Assembly (NCBI GenBank): GCA_023382535.1
Contig: JAHDWA010000002.1
Location: forward strand, 372,001-436,000
Length of the DNA: 64,000 nt
Reading direction: 5' to 3'
DNA from: Anaerolineae bacterium
GTDB taxonomy: Bacteria; Chloroflexota; Anaerolineae; 4572-78; J111
Shown here: positions 1 through 9,328 of the stretch, in pieces
Layout: each line of letters begins with the position of its first letter
Numbering within the stretch: position 1 is the stretch's first letter
The notes under the pieces: model-generated
Databases searched by the model: none
What the model was told of the DNA's origin: nothing
The model's input: the letters and a program-made list of their open reading frames with translations, nothing else
Program-made: the position numbers and the translations under genes

Positions 1-19
1 GCCCGAATCCCCCTATCCA

Positions 20-1225
20 ATGATTCTAATCGAAGAAGCATTGGCTCTGGTTGAGCGTAATGTGCCGCTGTTACCGGCGGTACCCCTGCCCTTTGAGCAA
101 GCTCTCGGCCTGGTTCTGGCCGAGGATATTTTTGCTGCCGAGCCGATGCCCCCCTTCCCGGCTGCCAGTGTGGATGGTTTTGCCGTTATTGCCGCCGATG
201 GTCCCGGCCCACGCCGGATTGTTGGTGATCAGATGGCCGGCTACATGGCCGAAGTGCGGGTTGAGCCAGGTACTGCTGCTCGTGTGACCACCGGTGCTCC
301 CATCCCGCCCGGCGCTGATACAATGGTTATGGTCGAGCAGACCGAGGAAACAAATGGCCAGGTGCAGCTTTTGACCGGTGAACTGCAGCCGGGCGCCAAT
401 ATCCGCCCGATTGGGCAGGATATCGAAATCGGCCAACTGGTCCTGCCTCGAGGGACGGTTGTGGGACCGGCGGAACTTGGCTTGCTGGGGACAGTAGGTA
501 AAACTGGGGTAACCGTTTACCGGCGGCCCAAAGTGGCGGTGATGTCTACCGGCGACGAGATTGTGGAGCCGCATGAGTCGCCCCAGCCTGGCCAGATCCG
601 CGACGCCAACCGTTTTACGTTGATGGGCGCCGTTCGCCAGGCTGGAGCTGAACCGCTTGACTTGGGGATTGTCAAGGATAAGGCTAACAGTCTACAAGCG
701 ACAATCGAGCGGGGCCTGGCGGAGGCGGATGTTCTGCTGACCTCCGGTGGGGTGTCCATGGGCCAGCTTGACCTGGTGAAGCCCTACCTGGCTGCGCGGG
801 GTACGGTTCATTTTGGCCGGGTCAACACCAAGCCCGGCAAGCCGGTCACCTTTGCCAGCGTAGATGGCAAACCCTGCTTTGCTATGCCCGGTTTTCCGGT
901 CAGCGCCCTGGTCAGCTTTGAGGTTTTTGTGCGCCCGGCCCTGCTAAAAATGGCCGGTCATACCCGGATTTATCGCCCGCGTGAAAAGGCTGTCCTGGTT
1001 CATCATACCAGCCACAGCGCTGCCCGCACCGAATTTCAGCGGGTGGCGCTGACCCGCCGGAGTGACGGAATGTTGCTCGCCTCCACCACTGGTTTTCAGG
1101 GATCGGGGCGGTTGCTGTCAATGGTCGGGGCCAATGGCTTGATCATCCTGCCGCACGGTCAGGGGGATTTTGAAGCCGGGGCGGTGGTGGAAGCAGTTGT
1201 TCTGGGGCCGGTAGAGATGGAATGA
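20..1225 (+). CDS. moeA: Molybdopterin molybdenumtransferase MoeA
   Basis: MoeA inserts molybdate into adenylylated molybdopterin to give active molybdenum cofactor in the cytoplasm. Visible family signatures are PAASVDGFAV (about residues 47-56), STGDEIVEP (176-184), TSGGVSMGQLD (241-251) and the C-terminal MPGFPVSALVSF (289-300); 401 residues is normal length. No Shine-Dalgarno precedes this ATG, and the frame stays open to the window edge (the preceding codons read PESPYP), so the true start may lie upstream and the annotated 5' end may be incomplete. hemA follows 170 bp later on the same strand. Confidence 0.93.
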   Translation: MILIEEALALVERNVPLLPAVPLPFEQALGLVLAEDIFAAEPMPPFPAASVDGFAVIAADGPGPRRIVGDQMAGYMAEVRVEPGTAARVTTGAPIPPGADTMVMVEQTEETNGQVQLLTGELQPGANIRPIGQDIEIGQLVLPRGTVVGPAELGLLGTVGKTGVTVYRRPKVAVMSTGDEIVEPHESPQPGQIRDANRFTLMGAVRQAGAEPLDLGIVKDKANSLQATIERGLAEADVLLTSGGVSMGQLDLVKPYLAARGTVHFGRVNTKPGKPVTFASVDGKPCFAMPGFPVSALVSFEVFVRPALLKMAGHTRIYRPREKAVLVHHTSHSAARTEFQRVALTRRSDGMLLASTTGFQGSGRLLSMVGANGLIILPHGQGDFEAGAVVEAVVLGPVEME

Positions 1226-1256
1226 GGATGGGTGAAGTGACTGATTGAGTAGAAAA

Positions 1257-1291
1257 GTTAGCGGTTAGCTGTGTCGGCTAGCTGATTCATG
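1257..1291. repeat. Degenerate 7-bp tandem array after moeA
   Basis: Imperfect heptamers of the GTTAGCG / GTTAGCT / CTAGCTG type sit about 30 bp beyond the moeA stop. This belongs to the heptad arrays seen at many gene ends in this window. No gene is visible in the rest of the 1226-1395 spacer. Confidence 0.5.
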
Positions 1292-1395
1292 TCGAATGAC
1301 ACCTCATATTACTGACTTTTGTCACTGTTCATTGAACCGTTTTTGTTTTATGGTGTTTGCAAATCTTTAAGTAAAAAATCCTCTAAAGGGTTTGT

Positions 1396-2691
1396 ATGAA
1401 AATTTTATTGATTGGACTCAGTCATAAAACTGCACCGGTGGAAGTGCGTGAGAAGCTGGCTTTCAGCCATAATGCGCTGCGCTCGGCCCTGACCCATTTT
1501 GATCACCTGCATCCCCAGGCACATCTGGAAGATGTGCGTGAAGGCATCATCCTCTCCACCTGCAATCGCCTGGAAGTGTACGTCCTGGTACGCGATCCGG
1601 AGGTGGCCGGGCAGGCGATCACTGATTTTCTGGGGCGCGCCTGCGGTGTCTCCCCGGACCTGTTTGTCAAGCATCTGTACTTCCGGCATGATGAGGAGGC
1701 AGTGCGTCATTTATTCCGGGTGGCGGCGGGGCTAGACTCGATGGTGCTGGGCGAGCCGCAAATTTTAGGGCAAATTACCGAGGCTTACGAAGCTGCTTTG
1801 TCACAGGGAGCCGCCGGAACGGTGTTGTCGGCCCTATTCCGGGCGGCCATCCATGCCGGTAAGCGCATCCGCACCGAAACGGCTATTGGCGTTAACCCTT
1901 CTTCCATCAGTTCGGTGGCGGCAGCGCTGGCCGCCCAATTGCTGGGCGACTTATCGGAGCGGCAAATTCTGCTAATTGGAGCCGGCGAAATGGGCGCGAT
2001 TGCCGTCCGGGCATTACGGAAGCGAGGCGTCTCCAAAATTGTCGTGGCCAATAGAACTCATAAAAATGCCGAGCAATTGGCCAAGGATTGGGGCGGCCAG
2101 GCCATCACGTTTCAACAACTAACCGAGGCGATGAGTGACGCAGATATTATTATTTCCTCGACCGGCGCGCCGCATACTATTTTAAACCGGGAGCTTCTGG
2201 AGCCGGCGATGGCTCTTCGTTCGGCTCGACCTCTATTAATTATTGATATAGCTGTCCCCCGCGATGTTGACCCTGATGTAACCGAAATTCCCTATGTCCA
2301 TCTGCATGATATTGATGATTTGCAGAGCCAGGCTGAAGATAATGTCCGGGAACGCGCCTCAGAGATCCCGCGCGTCGAAGCCATTGTCGAAAATGAAATG
2401 GCTGACTTTTTAGATTGGCTGGCCTCGCTCGATGTCGTTTCAACCATCACCGATCTGCGGCAGCAAATCGAGGCTCTCCGGCAGCGAGAACTGGAACGTC
2501 TCTTCAACCGGCTGGATTTAGATGAACACGAACGCGAGCTGGTGGCAGCGATGACTCACCGGCTGGTCAACAAAATTCTGCATGAACCTACCCTGCGCCT
2601 TAAACAAGAAGCTGCCAACGGCAACGGCGCTATCTACATTTCTACGATGCGCCAGTTGTTTGTCTTGGATAAAGGAGACAGCAGGCAGTGA
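1396..2691 (+). CDS. hemA: Glutamyl-tRNA reductase HemA
   Basis: HemA reduces glutamyl-tRNA(Glu) to glutamate-1-semialdehyde with NADPH, the first committed step of C5-pathway tetrapyrrole synthesis. The N-terminus IGLSHKTAPVEVREKL is diagnostic. STCNRLEVY carries the catalytic Cys at residue 56, RHLFRVAAGLDSMVLGEPQI lies around 104-123, and the NADPH-binding GAGEMG is at 195-200. The C-terminal dimerisation helix region (about 330-420) is present, and 431 residues is full length. An AAAGGG stretch 5 bases before the ATG serves as ribosome binding site. No other heme genes are adjacent. Confidence 0.96.
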   Translation: MKILLIGLSHKTAPVEVREKLAFSHNALRSALTHFDHLHPQAHLEDVREGIILSTCNRLEVYVLVRDPEVAGQAITDFLGRACGVSPDLFVKHLYFRHDEEAVRHLFRVAAGLDSMVLGEPQILGQITEAYEAALSQGAAGTVLSALFRAAIHAGKRIRTETAIGVNPSSISSVAAALAAQLLGDLSERQILLIGAGEMGAIAVRALRKRGVSKIVVANRTHKNAEQLAKDWGGQAITFQQLTEAMSDADIIISSTGAPHTILNRELLEPAMALRSARPLLIIDIAVPRDVDPDVTEIPYVHLHDIDDLQSQAEDNVRERASEIPRVEAIVENEMADFLDWLASLDVVSTITDLRQQIEALRQRELERLFNRLDLDEHERELVAAMTHRLVNKILHEPTLRLKQEAANGNGAIYISTMRQLFVLDKGDSRQ

Positions 2692-2727
2692 ACGGCATTT
2701 CTTTCCCCATTACTGTCTACCCTACAG

Positions 2728-2756
2728 TTGCTTAAATTCGCGTGTTCGGTTAAAAT
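2728..2756 (+). promoter_or_regulatory. Candidate sigma-70 promoter for the C45 gene
   Basis: TTGCTT (2728-2733), a 17-base spacer and TAAAAT (2751-2756) give a plausible promoter in the 222-bp hemA to C45 spacer. It would imply a leader of roughly 150 nt. The rest of the spacer shows no gene or hairpin that I can support. Confidence 0.4.
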
Positions 2757-2913
2757 TGGATTAGGAACCAAAATTTTTCGCCAAACTCCTAATTACAAAG
2801 AAAATGAACACCTCACCCCTCTGCGGCATTACCTCATCTTCCCCTGCTTCAATTCTGTTGCTTAAACTCCATGCCAGAGTGCTATTGATTGGTGATTTTT
2901 TGCAAGGTTATTT

Positions 2914-4071
2914 ATGCCCAGGTTGCGTTTGCTAGAGGTTTCTGGTACCCCTTTTGAGATGGGTCGTCAGCACGCGGCGGCTTACCCCAAAGAAATTCAA
3001 GAATTAACTAAAGATCGTCTCAGTTTGAGCGGTGATAAAAACTGGACCGGCAAGGAATTATCTCGTCAAGAGGTGCTGGCTCTGGGTCGCGCCTGCCTGC
3101 CCTATCACGAAGCCTACGCTCCGGAGCTGATGGATGAACTGCGCGGTCTCAGCGAGGGTGTCGGTTTAGGCGTGACCGAATTGGTTATTCTTAACGGTTT
3201 TACCGACTTTGTTGACACAATTTACTGCGCTGATGAACAGCAGTTAAGAAGCCTGGCCGCAACTCCAGGGGATTTCAGGGAAGCCACAACTGCTCAGAGT
3301 TCCCCTCAGATCCCCGCCCACCCCGCCGCCGACGATTGTACGGCTTTCATTGTCAGCCCTGAGACTGCCGCCGAAGGTCAGGGATTCCTGGGCCAAACCT
3401 GGGACATGCACGAAACTGCTACGCCTTACCTGATTTTACTGCGGGGAAAACCTCAAGGAGGCTTGCGCTTTCTCGCTTTTACTATTATTGGCTGTATTGG
3501 CATGATTGGCATGAATGAAGCGGGAATCGCTGTTGGGATTAACAACCTCGTGGCCGGCGATGGCCGTCCTGGTGTTACCTGGCCGTTTGTTGTCCGTAAG
3601 GTGCTGGCTCAGGCTAACCTCGATGACGCCTTGGCCTGCATTATTCAGGCCCAACTGGCCGGAGGCCATAATTATCTGCTAGCCGATTCAACCGGCCGAG
3701 GGTTCAATGTGGAAGCGATGGCCTCGTGCTATCACGTGGAAGAAGTCAAAACAGGCGTGTGGGTCCACACCAATCATTGCTTGATTGCTCACAACATTAA
3801 TGTCGAACGGGCCAGACTGCCTCGATCCAGGGCCAGCTCCGAGACACGGCTCAACCGAGGCAAAGAACTGCTTAACCAAACGGGAATTACCTGGACTGAT
3901 CTCATGAGCCTGACTCGCGATCACCAGGCGGTCAACGGCATCTGTGTCCACCCCGAGGAGCCGTTTTACCTGGAAAGTTGTGGCGCAGCTATTATGCGCC
4001 CGGCCACCCGAGAATTTCGGGCTGTTTGGGGCCGACCCTGTGAAAACGAATACGAAAGTTTCGTGGTTTAA
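2914..4071 (+). CDS. C45-family autoproteolytic acyltransferase/hydrolase
   Basis: The protein resembles the C45 (acyl-CoA:isopenicillin N acyltransferase-like) branch of Ntn-hydrolases. These self-cleave before a Cys that becomes the N-terminal nucleophile and then hydrolyse or transfer amide-linked acyl groups. Supporting features are the N-terminal GTPFEMGRQHAAAYP, the candidate nucleophile in DDCTAFIV (Cys142), GQTWDMHE shortly after it, and IIGCIGMIGMNEAGIAVGINNL. The 385-residue length fits. There is no signal peptide, so it is probably cytoplasmic. The substrate cannot be told; neighbours give no pathway. AAGG six bases before the ATG is a modest ribosome binding site, and a terminator follows. 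Confidence 0.8.
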   Translation: MPRLRLLEVSGTPFEMGRQHAAAYPKEIQELTKDRLSLSGDKNWTGKELSRQEVLALGRACLPYHEAYAPELMDELRGLSEGVGLGVTELVILNGFTDFVDTIYCADEQQLRSLAATPGDFREATTAQSSPQIPAHPAADDCTAFIVSPETAAEGQGFLGQTWDMHETATPYLILLRGKPQGGLRFLAFTIIGCIGMIGMNEAGIAVGINNLVAGDGRPGVTWPFVVRKVLAQANLDDALACIIQAQLAGGHNYLLADSTGRGFNVEAMASCYHVEEVKTGVWVHTNHCLIAHNINVERARLPRSRASSETRLNRGKELLNQTGITWTDLMSLTRDHQAVNGICVHPEEPFYLESCGAAIMRPATREFRAVWGRPCENEYESFVV

Positions 4072-4125
4072 TCAACGCAGGGTCCATTGAGAAAGAGGAG
4101 GGTTATCGAAGAATAGCTGAATGAT

Positions 4126-4160
4126 GAGGATAGCCGCGAGGGGGCTATGCTCTTTTTTTA
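4126..4160 (+). terminator. Rho-independent terminator after the C45 gene
   Basis: The stem GAG-ATAGCC pairs with GGCTAT-CTC (one G-G mismatch) and is followed by a run of seven T. It lies 55 bp beyond the stop and separates this gene from the RRM gene. Confidence 0.75.
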
Positions 4161-4259
4161 TTCCTGCTGGTAGTGAGCGCCTTCAGCACTTGTCAGGCTT
4201 TGGTCGGCATTTCAAATGTCACATTAACAAAAAGTGCTGCTATCTCCTGACCATTGGCG

Positions 4260-4288
4260 TTGCAGTCAAACATTGGTAAAAGTATTTT
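4260..4288 (+). promoter_or_regulatory. Weak candidate promoter for the RRM gene
   Basis: TTGCAG (4260-4265) and TATTTT (4283-4288) are separated by 17 bases, shortly before the RRM gene. The match is loose, so this is only a suggestion. Confidence 0.25.
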
Positions 4289-4305
4289 ATGCTATTTGCA
4301 AAAGG

Positions 4306-4314
4306 TTATCCACA
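4306..4314 (+). promoter_or_regulatory. Perfect DnaA-box sequence in RRM 5' UTR
   Basis: TTATCCACA matches the classical DnaA-box consensus and lies just upstream of the AGGAG ribosome binding site of the RRM gene. One such site can occur by chance in 64 kb. It is noted because a second variant box (TTGTCCACA, 4803-4811) flanks the other side of the same gene. Confidence 0.3.
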
Positions 4315-4326
4315 CAGGAGATCACA

Positions 4327-4719
4327 ATGAATATCTATGTCGGTAATTTGGCCTGGGCCGTTACTGATGACGATTTAAGACAGGCTTTTGCCCCTCACGG
4401 GGAAGTTACCTCGGCCACAATCATTAAAGATAAATTTACCGGCCAATCACGCGGCTTTGGCTTTGTCGAAATGCCCAATAACGCTGAAGGCCAAGCTGCC
4501 ATTACTGCCCTGGATGGACAAGATTTGAAAGGACGAGCGATCAAGGTAAACGAAGCTCGTCCGGTTGAACGCCGTGAAGATCGCGGCGGCGGTGGCGGTG
4601 GCCGTGGGCCTCGCAATAGCAGCCGGGGCGGCGGCGGTGGGGGCGACCGTGGCGGCAGCCGGGGCGGCGATAGAGGTGATCGAGGCGGCTACGGCGATCG
4701 AGGCAGTGGCCGTCGCTAA
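4327..4719 (+). CDS. RRM RNA-binding protein with RGG tail
   Basis: A single RNA-recognition motif of about 80 residues starts at the first residue: RNP2 is IYVGNL, RNP1 is RGFGFVEM. It is followed by a Gly/Arg-rich tail of about 45 residues with RGG-type repeats. Bacterial proteins of this design (cyanobacterial Rbp family) bind RNA and are often cold-responsive. The start at 4327 is chosen because AGGAG lies seven bases upstream and the RRM begins there. An in-frame start 93 bases earlier adds sequence unlike any RRM. The gene stands alone between two terminators. Confidence 0.92.
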   Translation: MNIYVGNLAWAVTDDDLRQAFAPHGEVTSATIIKDKFTGQSRGFGFVEMPNNAEGQAAITALDGQDLKGRAIKVNEARPVERREDRGGGGGGRGPRNSSRGGGGGGDRGGSRGGDRGDRGGYGDRGSGRR

Positions 4720-4752
4720 ACCAACCCAAATCTTTGAGCTGTAAATAAATTT

Positions 4753-4785
4753 TAAGACCCGATATACTGTCGGGTCTTATTTTTT
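4753..4785 (+). terminator. Rho-independent terminator after the RRM gene
   Basis: AAGACCCGA pairs perfectly with TCGGGTCTT around a 7-base loop, followed by ATTTTTT. Confidence 0.9.
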
Positions 4786-4802
4786 AAGAGAAGATGAGCC
4801 AG

Positions 4803-4832
4803 TTGTCCACACAGGGACAGCAATGTTATAAT
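4803..4832 (+). promoter_or_regulatory. Promoter of the FAD oxidoreductase gene
   Basis: TTGTCC (4803-4808), an 18-base spacer and TATAAT (4827-4832) with an upstream TGT giving an extended -10. Initiation would fall near 4839, about 110 nt before the next start codon. The -35 element is part of TTGTCCACA, a DnaA-box variant. Confidence 0.65.
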
Positions 4833-4947
4833 CCCAAGCCTCAAACTAAACTTGTTGACCCAAATTTGAGGAGTCGACTTCCTTAATTGTGGATATTTCA
4901 ATCCTCAAAAATCAGGTCCACCCATTGAAAGGATGGAGTGACTACCT

Positions 4948-6543
<1,596 letters not shown>

Positions 6544-6547
6544 CAGT

Positions 6548-6572
6548 CAGGGCAGATGGCAACTCTGCCCTG
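6548..6572 (+). other. Intercistronic hairpin
   Basis: CAGGGCAGA pairs perfectly with TCTGCCCTG around a 7-base loop just after the FAD oxidoreductase stop. No T-run follows, so it is a poor intrinsic terminator. It may stabilise or process the mRNA. Confidence 0.45.
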
Positions 6573-6612
6573 GTAATTCTTAAACAAATTATTAAGAAAG
6601 AGGAAAACAACC

Positions 6613-7020
6613 ATGGCTAAGATTTATGAACACGTGGCAATGTCGCCCGATACCCTCATTGGCCGGATTGACGACGACGGCAAACTTTATTACGAAGACG
6701 ATGAGGGCCAGAGCGAGTACATTGGCCGGATTGACTATACCAGCGGCAAAGTTTACGATGAAGAGGATATGTATATGGGCTGGGTGGAAGCAAACGGCGA
6801 GATTTATGGCAGCTACGAAGAAGGTGACGAGCGGCTCGGCTATGTGGCTGATGATGGTAAATTGTACTTGCTCGACGAGGAGGGCCAGGAAGATTATGTA
6901 GGCCAAGTAACCGAAATGAAACACAAAGCCGACGGCGCGGCAGCGGTCCTATTTTTCTTTGACGAGTATGAAGAATATTACGAAGAAGAGGATGATGAAG
7001 AAATTGATGACGACCAATAA
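6613..7020 (+). CDS. Acidic Gly-Tyr repeat protein, beta-flower-like
   Basis: A 135-residue, very acidic protein made of about five 17-25-residue repeats of the form (I/L)G-(R/Y)-(I/V)-D/A-x-x-G-K-(L/V)-Y: IGRIDDDGKLYY, IGRIDYTSGKVY, MGWVEANGEIY, LGYVADDGKLY, then YVGQVTEM. This spacing resembles proteins named 5-fold beta-flower in databases (from memory). It ends with a hydrophobic FFF patch and a tail almost entirely of Asp, Glu and Tyr. There is no signal peptide. GAGG precedes the start; the luciferase-like gene follows by 14 bp, suggesting co-transcription. Function unknown. Confidence 0.8.
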   Translation: MAKIYEHVAMSPDTLIGRIDDDGKLYYEDDEGQSEYIGRIDYTSGKVYDEEDMYMGWVEANGEIYGSYEEGDERLGYVADDGKLYLLDEEGQEDYVGQVTEMKHKADGAAAVLFFFDEYEEYYEEEDDEEIDDDQ

Positions 7021-7034
7021 CTGAGGAGAACCTT

Positions 7035-7949
7035 ATGGAAGTTGCGATTATGATCGAGGGCCAGGACGGTTTGAACTGGCCCCGCTGGCAGCGTATTGCT
7101 CAGGCGGTTGAAGATTTGGGCTTTGTTGGTCTCTACCGCTCTGATCACTATACCAACGCCGACCCGCCGGATAGAGACTCGCTGGAGCTGTGGGTTTCGC
7201 TGACCTGGCTGGCCAGCCATACCCGGCGTATCGAGTTTGGCCCGCTGGTGTCGCCAGTCTCCTTTCGCCAGCCGACAATGACCGCGCGCATGGCCAGTGC
7301 TGTGGATGACTTGTCGGGGGGACGGTTGACCCTGGGCCTGGGCGCAGGCTGGCAAGAGCGCGAACATCATAACTATGGCTGGGATTTGCTGGAGATAGGG
7401 CCACGTTTTGCCCGGTTTGAAGAGGGTCTGAAAATTATCAGCCAACTCCTCCACAGTGATACGCCATTTGATTTCAGCGGTGACTATTACCAGCTCCACG
7501 AGGCGATTTTGCTGCCCCGGCCCCAGCGGCCAGGCGGGCCGCCTATTCTCATCGGCGGCAGCGGCCCGCAGCGAACTTTACCGCTGGTGGCGAAATATGC
7601 CCAGGAGTGGAATGCGGTCTTCATCCCGGCGGCCAGAATTGGCGACCTGAATCGTCAGTTGGATCGGCTGCTGGAACAACAAGGCCGCCGCCCCGCCGAT
7701 GTGCGCCGTTCCTTGATGACGGAAGTCGTCTTTGGCCGGGACGAGGTCGAAGTCCAGCGCAAGCTCCAGGGGCGCGACCTGGAAGTGGTGTCTCAACGGG
7801 GCATCATTGCCGGGACGCCGGCTGGAATTGTGGAACAGTTGGGAAGATTGGGTGAAGTCGGTGTGCAGCGGGTCATGTTGCAGTGGCTCGACCAGGATGA
7901 TGTGGCCGGGCTGGAGGCGTTCGCCGGGATGGTGCTGCCGCAATTGTAA
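7035..7949 (+). CDS. LLM-class flavin/F420-dependent oxidoreductase
   Basis: A bacterial-luciferase-like monooxygenase fold of 304 residues. Family sequence includes the N-terminal MIEGQDGLNWPRW, LYRSDHYTN, LGPLVSPVSFR-type strands (GPLVSPVSFRQPTM), SGGRLTLGLGAGWQEREH, and PPILIGGSGPQRTLPLVAKYA. Such enzymes use FMN or F420 to oxidise small substrates, which cannot be predicted here. The F420-dependent subfamily is favoured by overall resemblance only. GAGGAG lies eight bases before the ATG. The upstream acidic repeat gene is 14 bp away, and a strong terminator follows directly. Confidence 0.87.
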   Translation: MEVAIMIEGQDGLNWPRWQRIAQAVEDLGFVGLYRSDHYTNADPPDRDSLELWVSLTWLASHTRRIEFGPLVSPVSFRQPTMTARMASAVDDLSGGRLTLGLGAGWQEREHHNYGWDLLEIGPRFARFEEGLKIISQLLHSDTPFDFSGDYYQLHEAILLPRPQRPGGPPILIGGSGPQRTLPLVAKYAQEWNAVFIPAARIGDLNRQLDRLLEQQGRRPADVRRSLMTEVVFGRDEVEVQRKLQGRDLEVVSQRGIIAGTPAGIVEQLGRLGEVGVQRVMLQWLDQDDVAGLEAFAGMVLPQL

Positions 7950-7950
7950 T

Positions 7951-7987
7951 AAAAAAGCCCCGGACCCACTGAATCCGGGGCTTTTTT
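7951..7987. terminator. Bidirectional terminator between convergent genes
   Basis: AAGCCCCGGA and TCCGGGGCTT form a perfect stem flanked by a run of A on the left and T on the right. It can end both the rightward LLM gene and the leftward lipoprotein gene. Confidence 0.93.
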
Positions 7988-7998
7988 GTTCCATATCG

Positions 7999-8592
7999 TC
8001 ATTTGTTACACAGCACGACATTCCCCTTTTGGTCCGCATGGTACTCATACGTTTGACCCTGCGCGCTGAGAACAATCAAGTAGCCGGGGGTGATAACCTG
8101 GGCGTACATCATGCCTTCCTGGGGGCAGCCTAAACTGGCATCGGGCCAGTCCATCGCTTCGACGGCGTCCACCGTAATTTGATCAGCAGAGACGCCGGTC
8201 TGCTGGGATAGATCAGCGATAGCAGCGGCGACAGCAGTCTCGCTGCCGGGGGCAGCCGGGGCAGGTTGACCGGCTTCATCAGCCTGAACCGGCGCCGGTG
8301 CGGCTGCAGGCGGTACAAGCGGTGATACCGGTTCACTGATTTCGTTAGGCAGGCTGGTCGGGGCCGGCTCAGAGGGAAGGGTGGGACTTGGTTCTGGAAT
8401 AGAGATTTCAGCCGGCAAATTGGTTGCCGTCGGTTCTGGTTGGCTCAAAGGGCTGGTTTCCGGGATGGATTGAGCTTCAATCGTCATCGGCGGAATATCC
8501 TCCGGTGGAGCGGCAACTCCGCAGGCAGCCGTGGCTAAAATCAGGCCAATCAGCAGCATCGCCAGATAGAGTTTGCCAATAGTACATCGCAT
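7999..8592 (-). CDS. Lipoprotein with Pro-rich stalk and conserved C-terminal domain
   Basis: The N-terminus is a lipoprotein signal: a hydrophobic stretch ends in the lipobox TAAC with Cys24. A linker rich in Pro, Glu, Ser and Thr (about 25-110) follows. The C-terminal domain of about 80 residues contains DWPDASLGCPQEGMMYAQV, ITPGYLIVLSAQG, YEYHAD and a final Cys. I recognise this domain as recurring in Chloroflexota and cyanobacterial exported proteins, without an assigned function. The two Cys (SLGC and VLCNK) could form a disulfide. GGAGG precedes the start; it is monocistronic and convergent with the LLM gene. Confidence 0.83.
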   Translation of the reverse strand: MRCTIGKLYLAMLLIGLILATAACGVAAPPEDIPPMTIEAQSIPETSPLSQPEPTATNLPAEISIPEPSPTLPSEPAPTSLPNEISEPVSPLVPPAAAPAPVQADEAGQPAPAAPGSETAVAAAIADLSQQTGVSADQITVDAVEAMDWPDASLGCPQEGMMYAQVITPGYLIVLSAQGQTYEYHADQKGNVVLCNK

Positions 8593-8740
8593 AAAAATTT
8601 ACCTCCAACCATAATTGCTAAAGCTAACTTTAAGACGCTGGTTGGAGTAGAAAAGTTCCCCCGTAACGGCTCTGACTAGAAGCGGCTGGCACTTGGTTAA
8701 ACAGGAACTAAGACGCCGGCGGCGGGAAGTTACCCAAAAC

Positions 8741-9034
8741 TTAGCCCAGCAGGCGGTTTTCCACTTCGGTCGGGGTCAGGCCGACCACGACCACCATCTT
8801 TTCAGCCGAACCCAGGCCGGCGGCGATTTCCACCTTGTCACGTTCGATGTTGAGCTTTTGGGCCAAAAAGTTGATCAACGTGTCATTGGCAATCCCGCTA
8901 ACCGTAGTCGAAATGAGCTTAACCTTCAGCGCGTCCCCGTGTTTGCCCACTACCTCATTTTTGACTGATTTAGGAACAATATGGACAGCAAACGCGGCGC
9001 CCTCTTCGGCTTTGGTAATCTTAAACTCTCGCAT
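8741..9034 (-). CDS. yggU: YggU/DUF167 family protein
   Basis: A 97-residue DUF167 protein. The pattern FAVHIVPKSVKNEVVGKHGDALKVKL..., then NDTLINFLAQKLNIERDKVEIAAGLGSAEKMVVVVGL matches the family (usual form: RVxPxAxxxxIxGxxxxxLKVxVxAPPxxGxAN). The exact role is unknown. The gene follows yggT by 24 bp in the widely conserved yggS-proC-yggT-yggU arrangement, linked to cell division and PLP/proline metabolism in other bacteria. Confidence 0.85.
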   Translation of the reverse strand: MREFKITKAEEGAAFAVHIVPKSVKNEVVGKHGDALKVKLISTTVSGIANDTLINFLAQKLNIERDKVEIAAGLGSAEKMVVVVGLTPTEVENRLLG

Positions 9035-9058
9035 GACCTTGTCTCCTATGACATACGG

Positions 9059-9328
9059 CTAAACTAACATGGAAATGAGTATTTGTCTGAGAAAATCCAA
9101 AAGCAGTAATGCAACCAATGGACTAAGATCAATCATGCCGATGGTTGTAAAGCGACGGAGCGGCTCCAGGATGGGATCGGTAATCGAGTAGAGAAACCGT
9201 ATGGCCGGATTGTAAGGATCTATCCGAACATTTGCCATCGGCAGCCAGGAAAGCAATACCCTGATCAGAATGGCCCACCATAGGACTTGAAAAACAATAT
9301 TAATCACCACCGCCAGGAATTCACCCAT
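9059..9328 (-). CDS. yggT: YggT family membrane protein
   Basis: An 89-residue membrane protein with two hydrophobic segments: one near the N-terminus (VVINIVFQVLWWAILIRVLLSW) and one at the C-terminus (SPLVALLLLDFLRQILISM). Between them is the family signature IDPYNPAIRFLYSITDPILEPLRR. The start at 9328 is chosen because the conserved N-terminus begins there and the ATG overlaps the proC stop by 8 bases. A longer open frame upstream is only the shadow of proC. YggT proteins are associated with osmotic protection or division in other bacteria. Confidence 0.9.
   Translation of the reverse strand: MGEFLAVVINIVFQVLWWAILIRVLLSWLPMANVRIDPYNPAIRFLYSITDPILEPLRRFTTIGMIDLSPLVALLLLDFLRQILISMLV

Noticed and set aside
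2804..2938. 44-codon ORF overlapping the C45 start
   Set aside because: It has no ribosome binding site and runs into the C45 gene out of frame.
4306..4832. Replication origin near the RRM gene
   Set aside because: Only two DnaA-like boxes, with no dnaA or dnaN gene and no AT-rich unwinding region.
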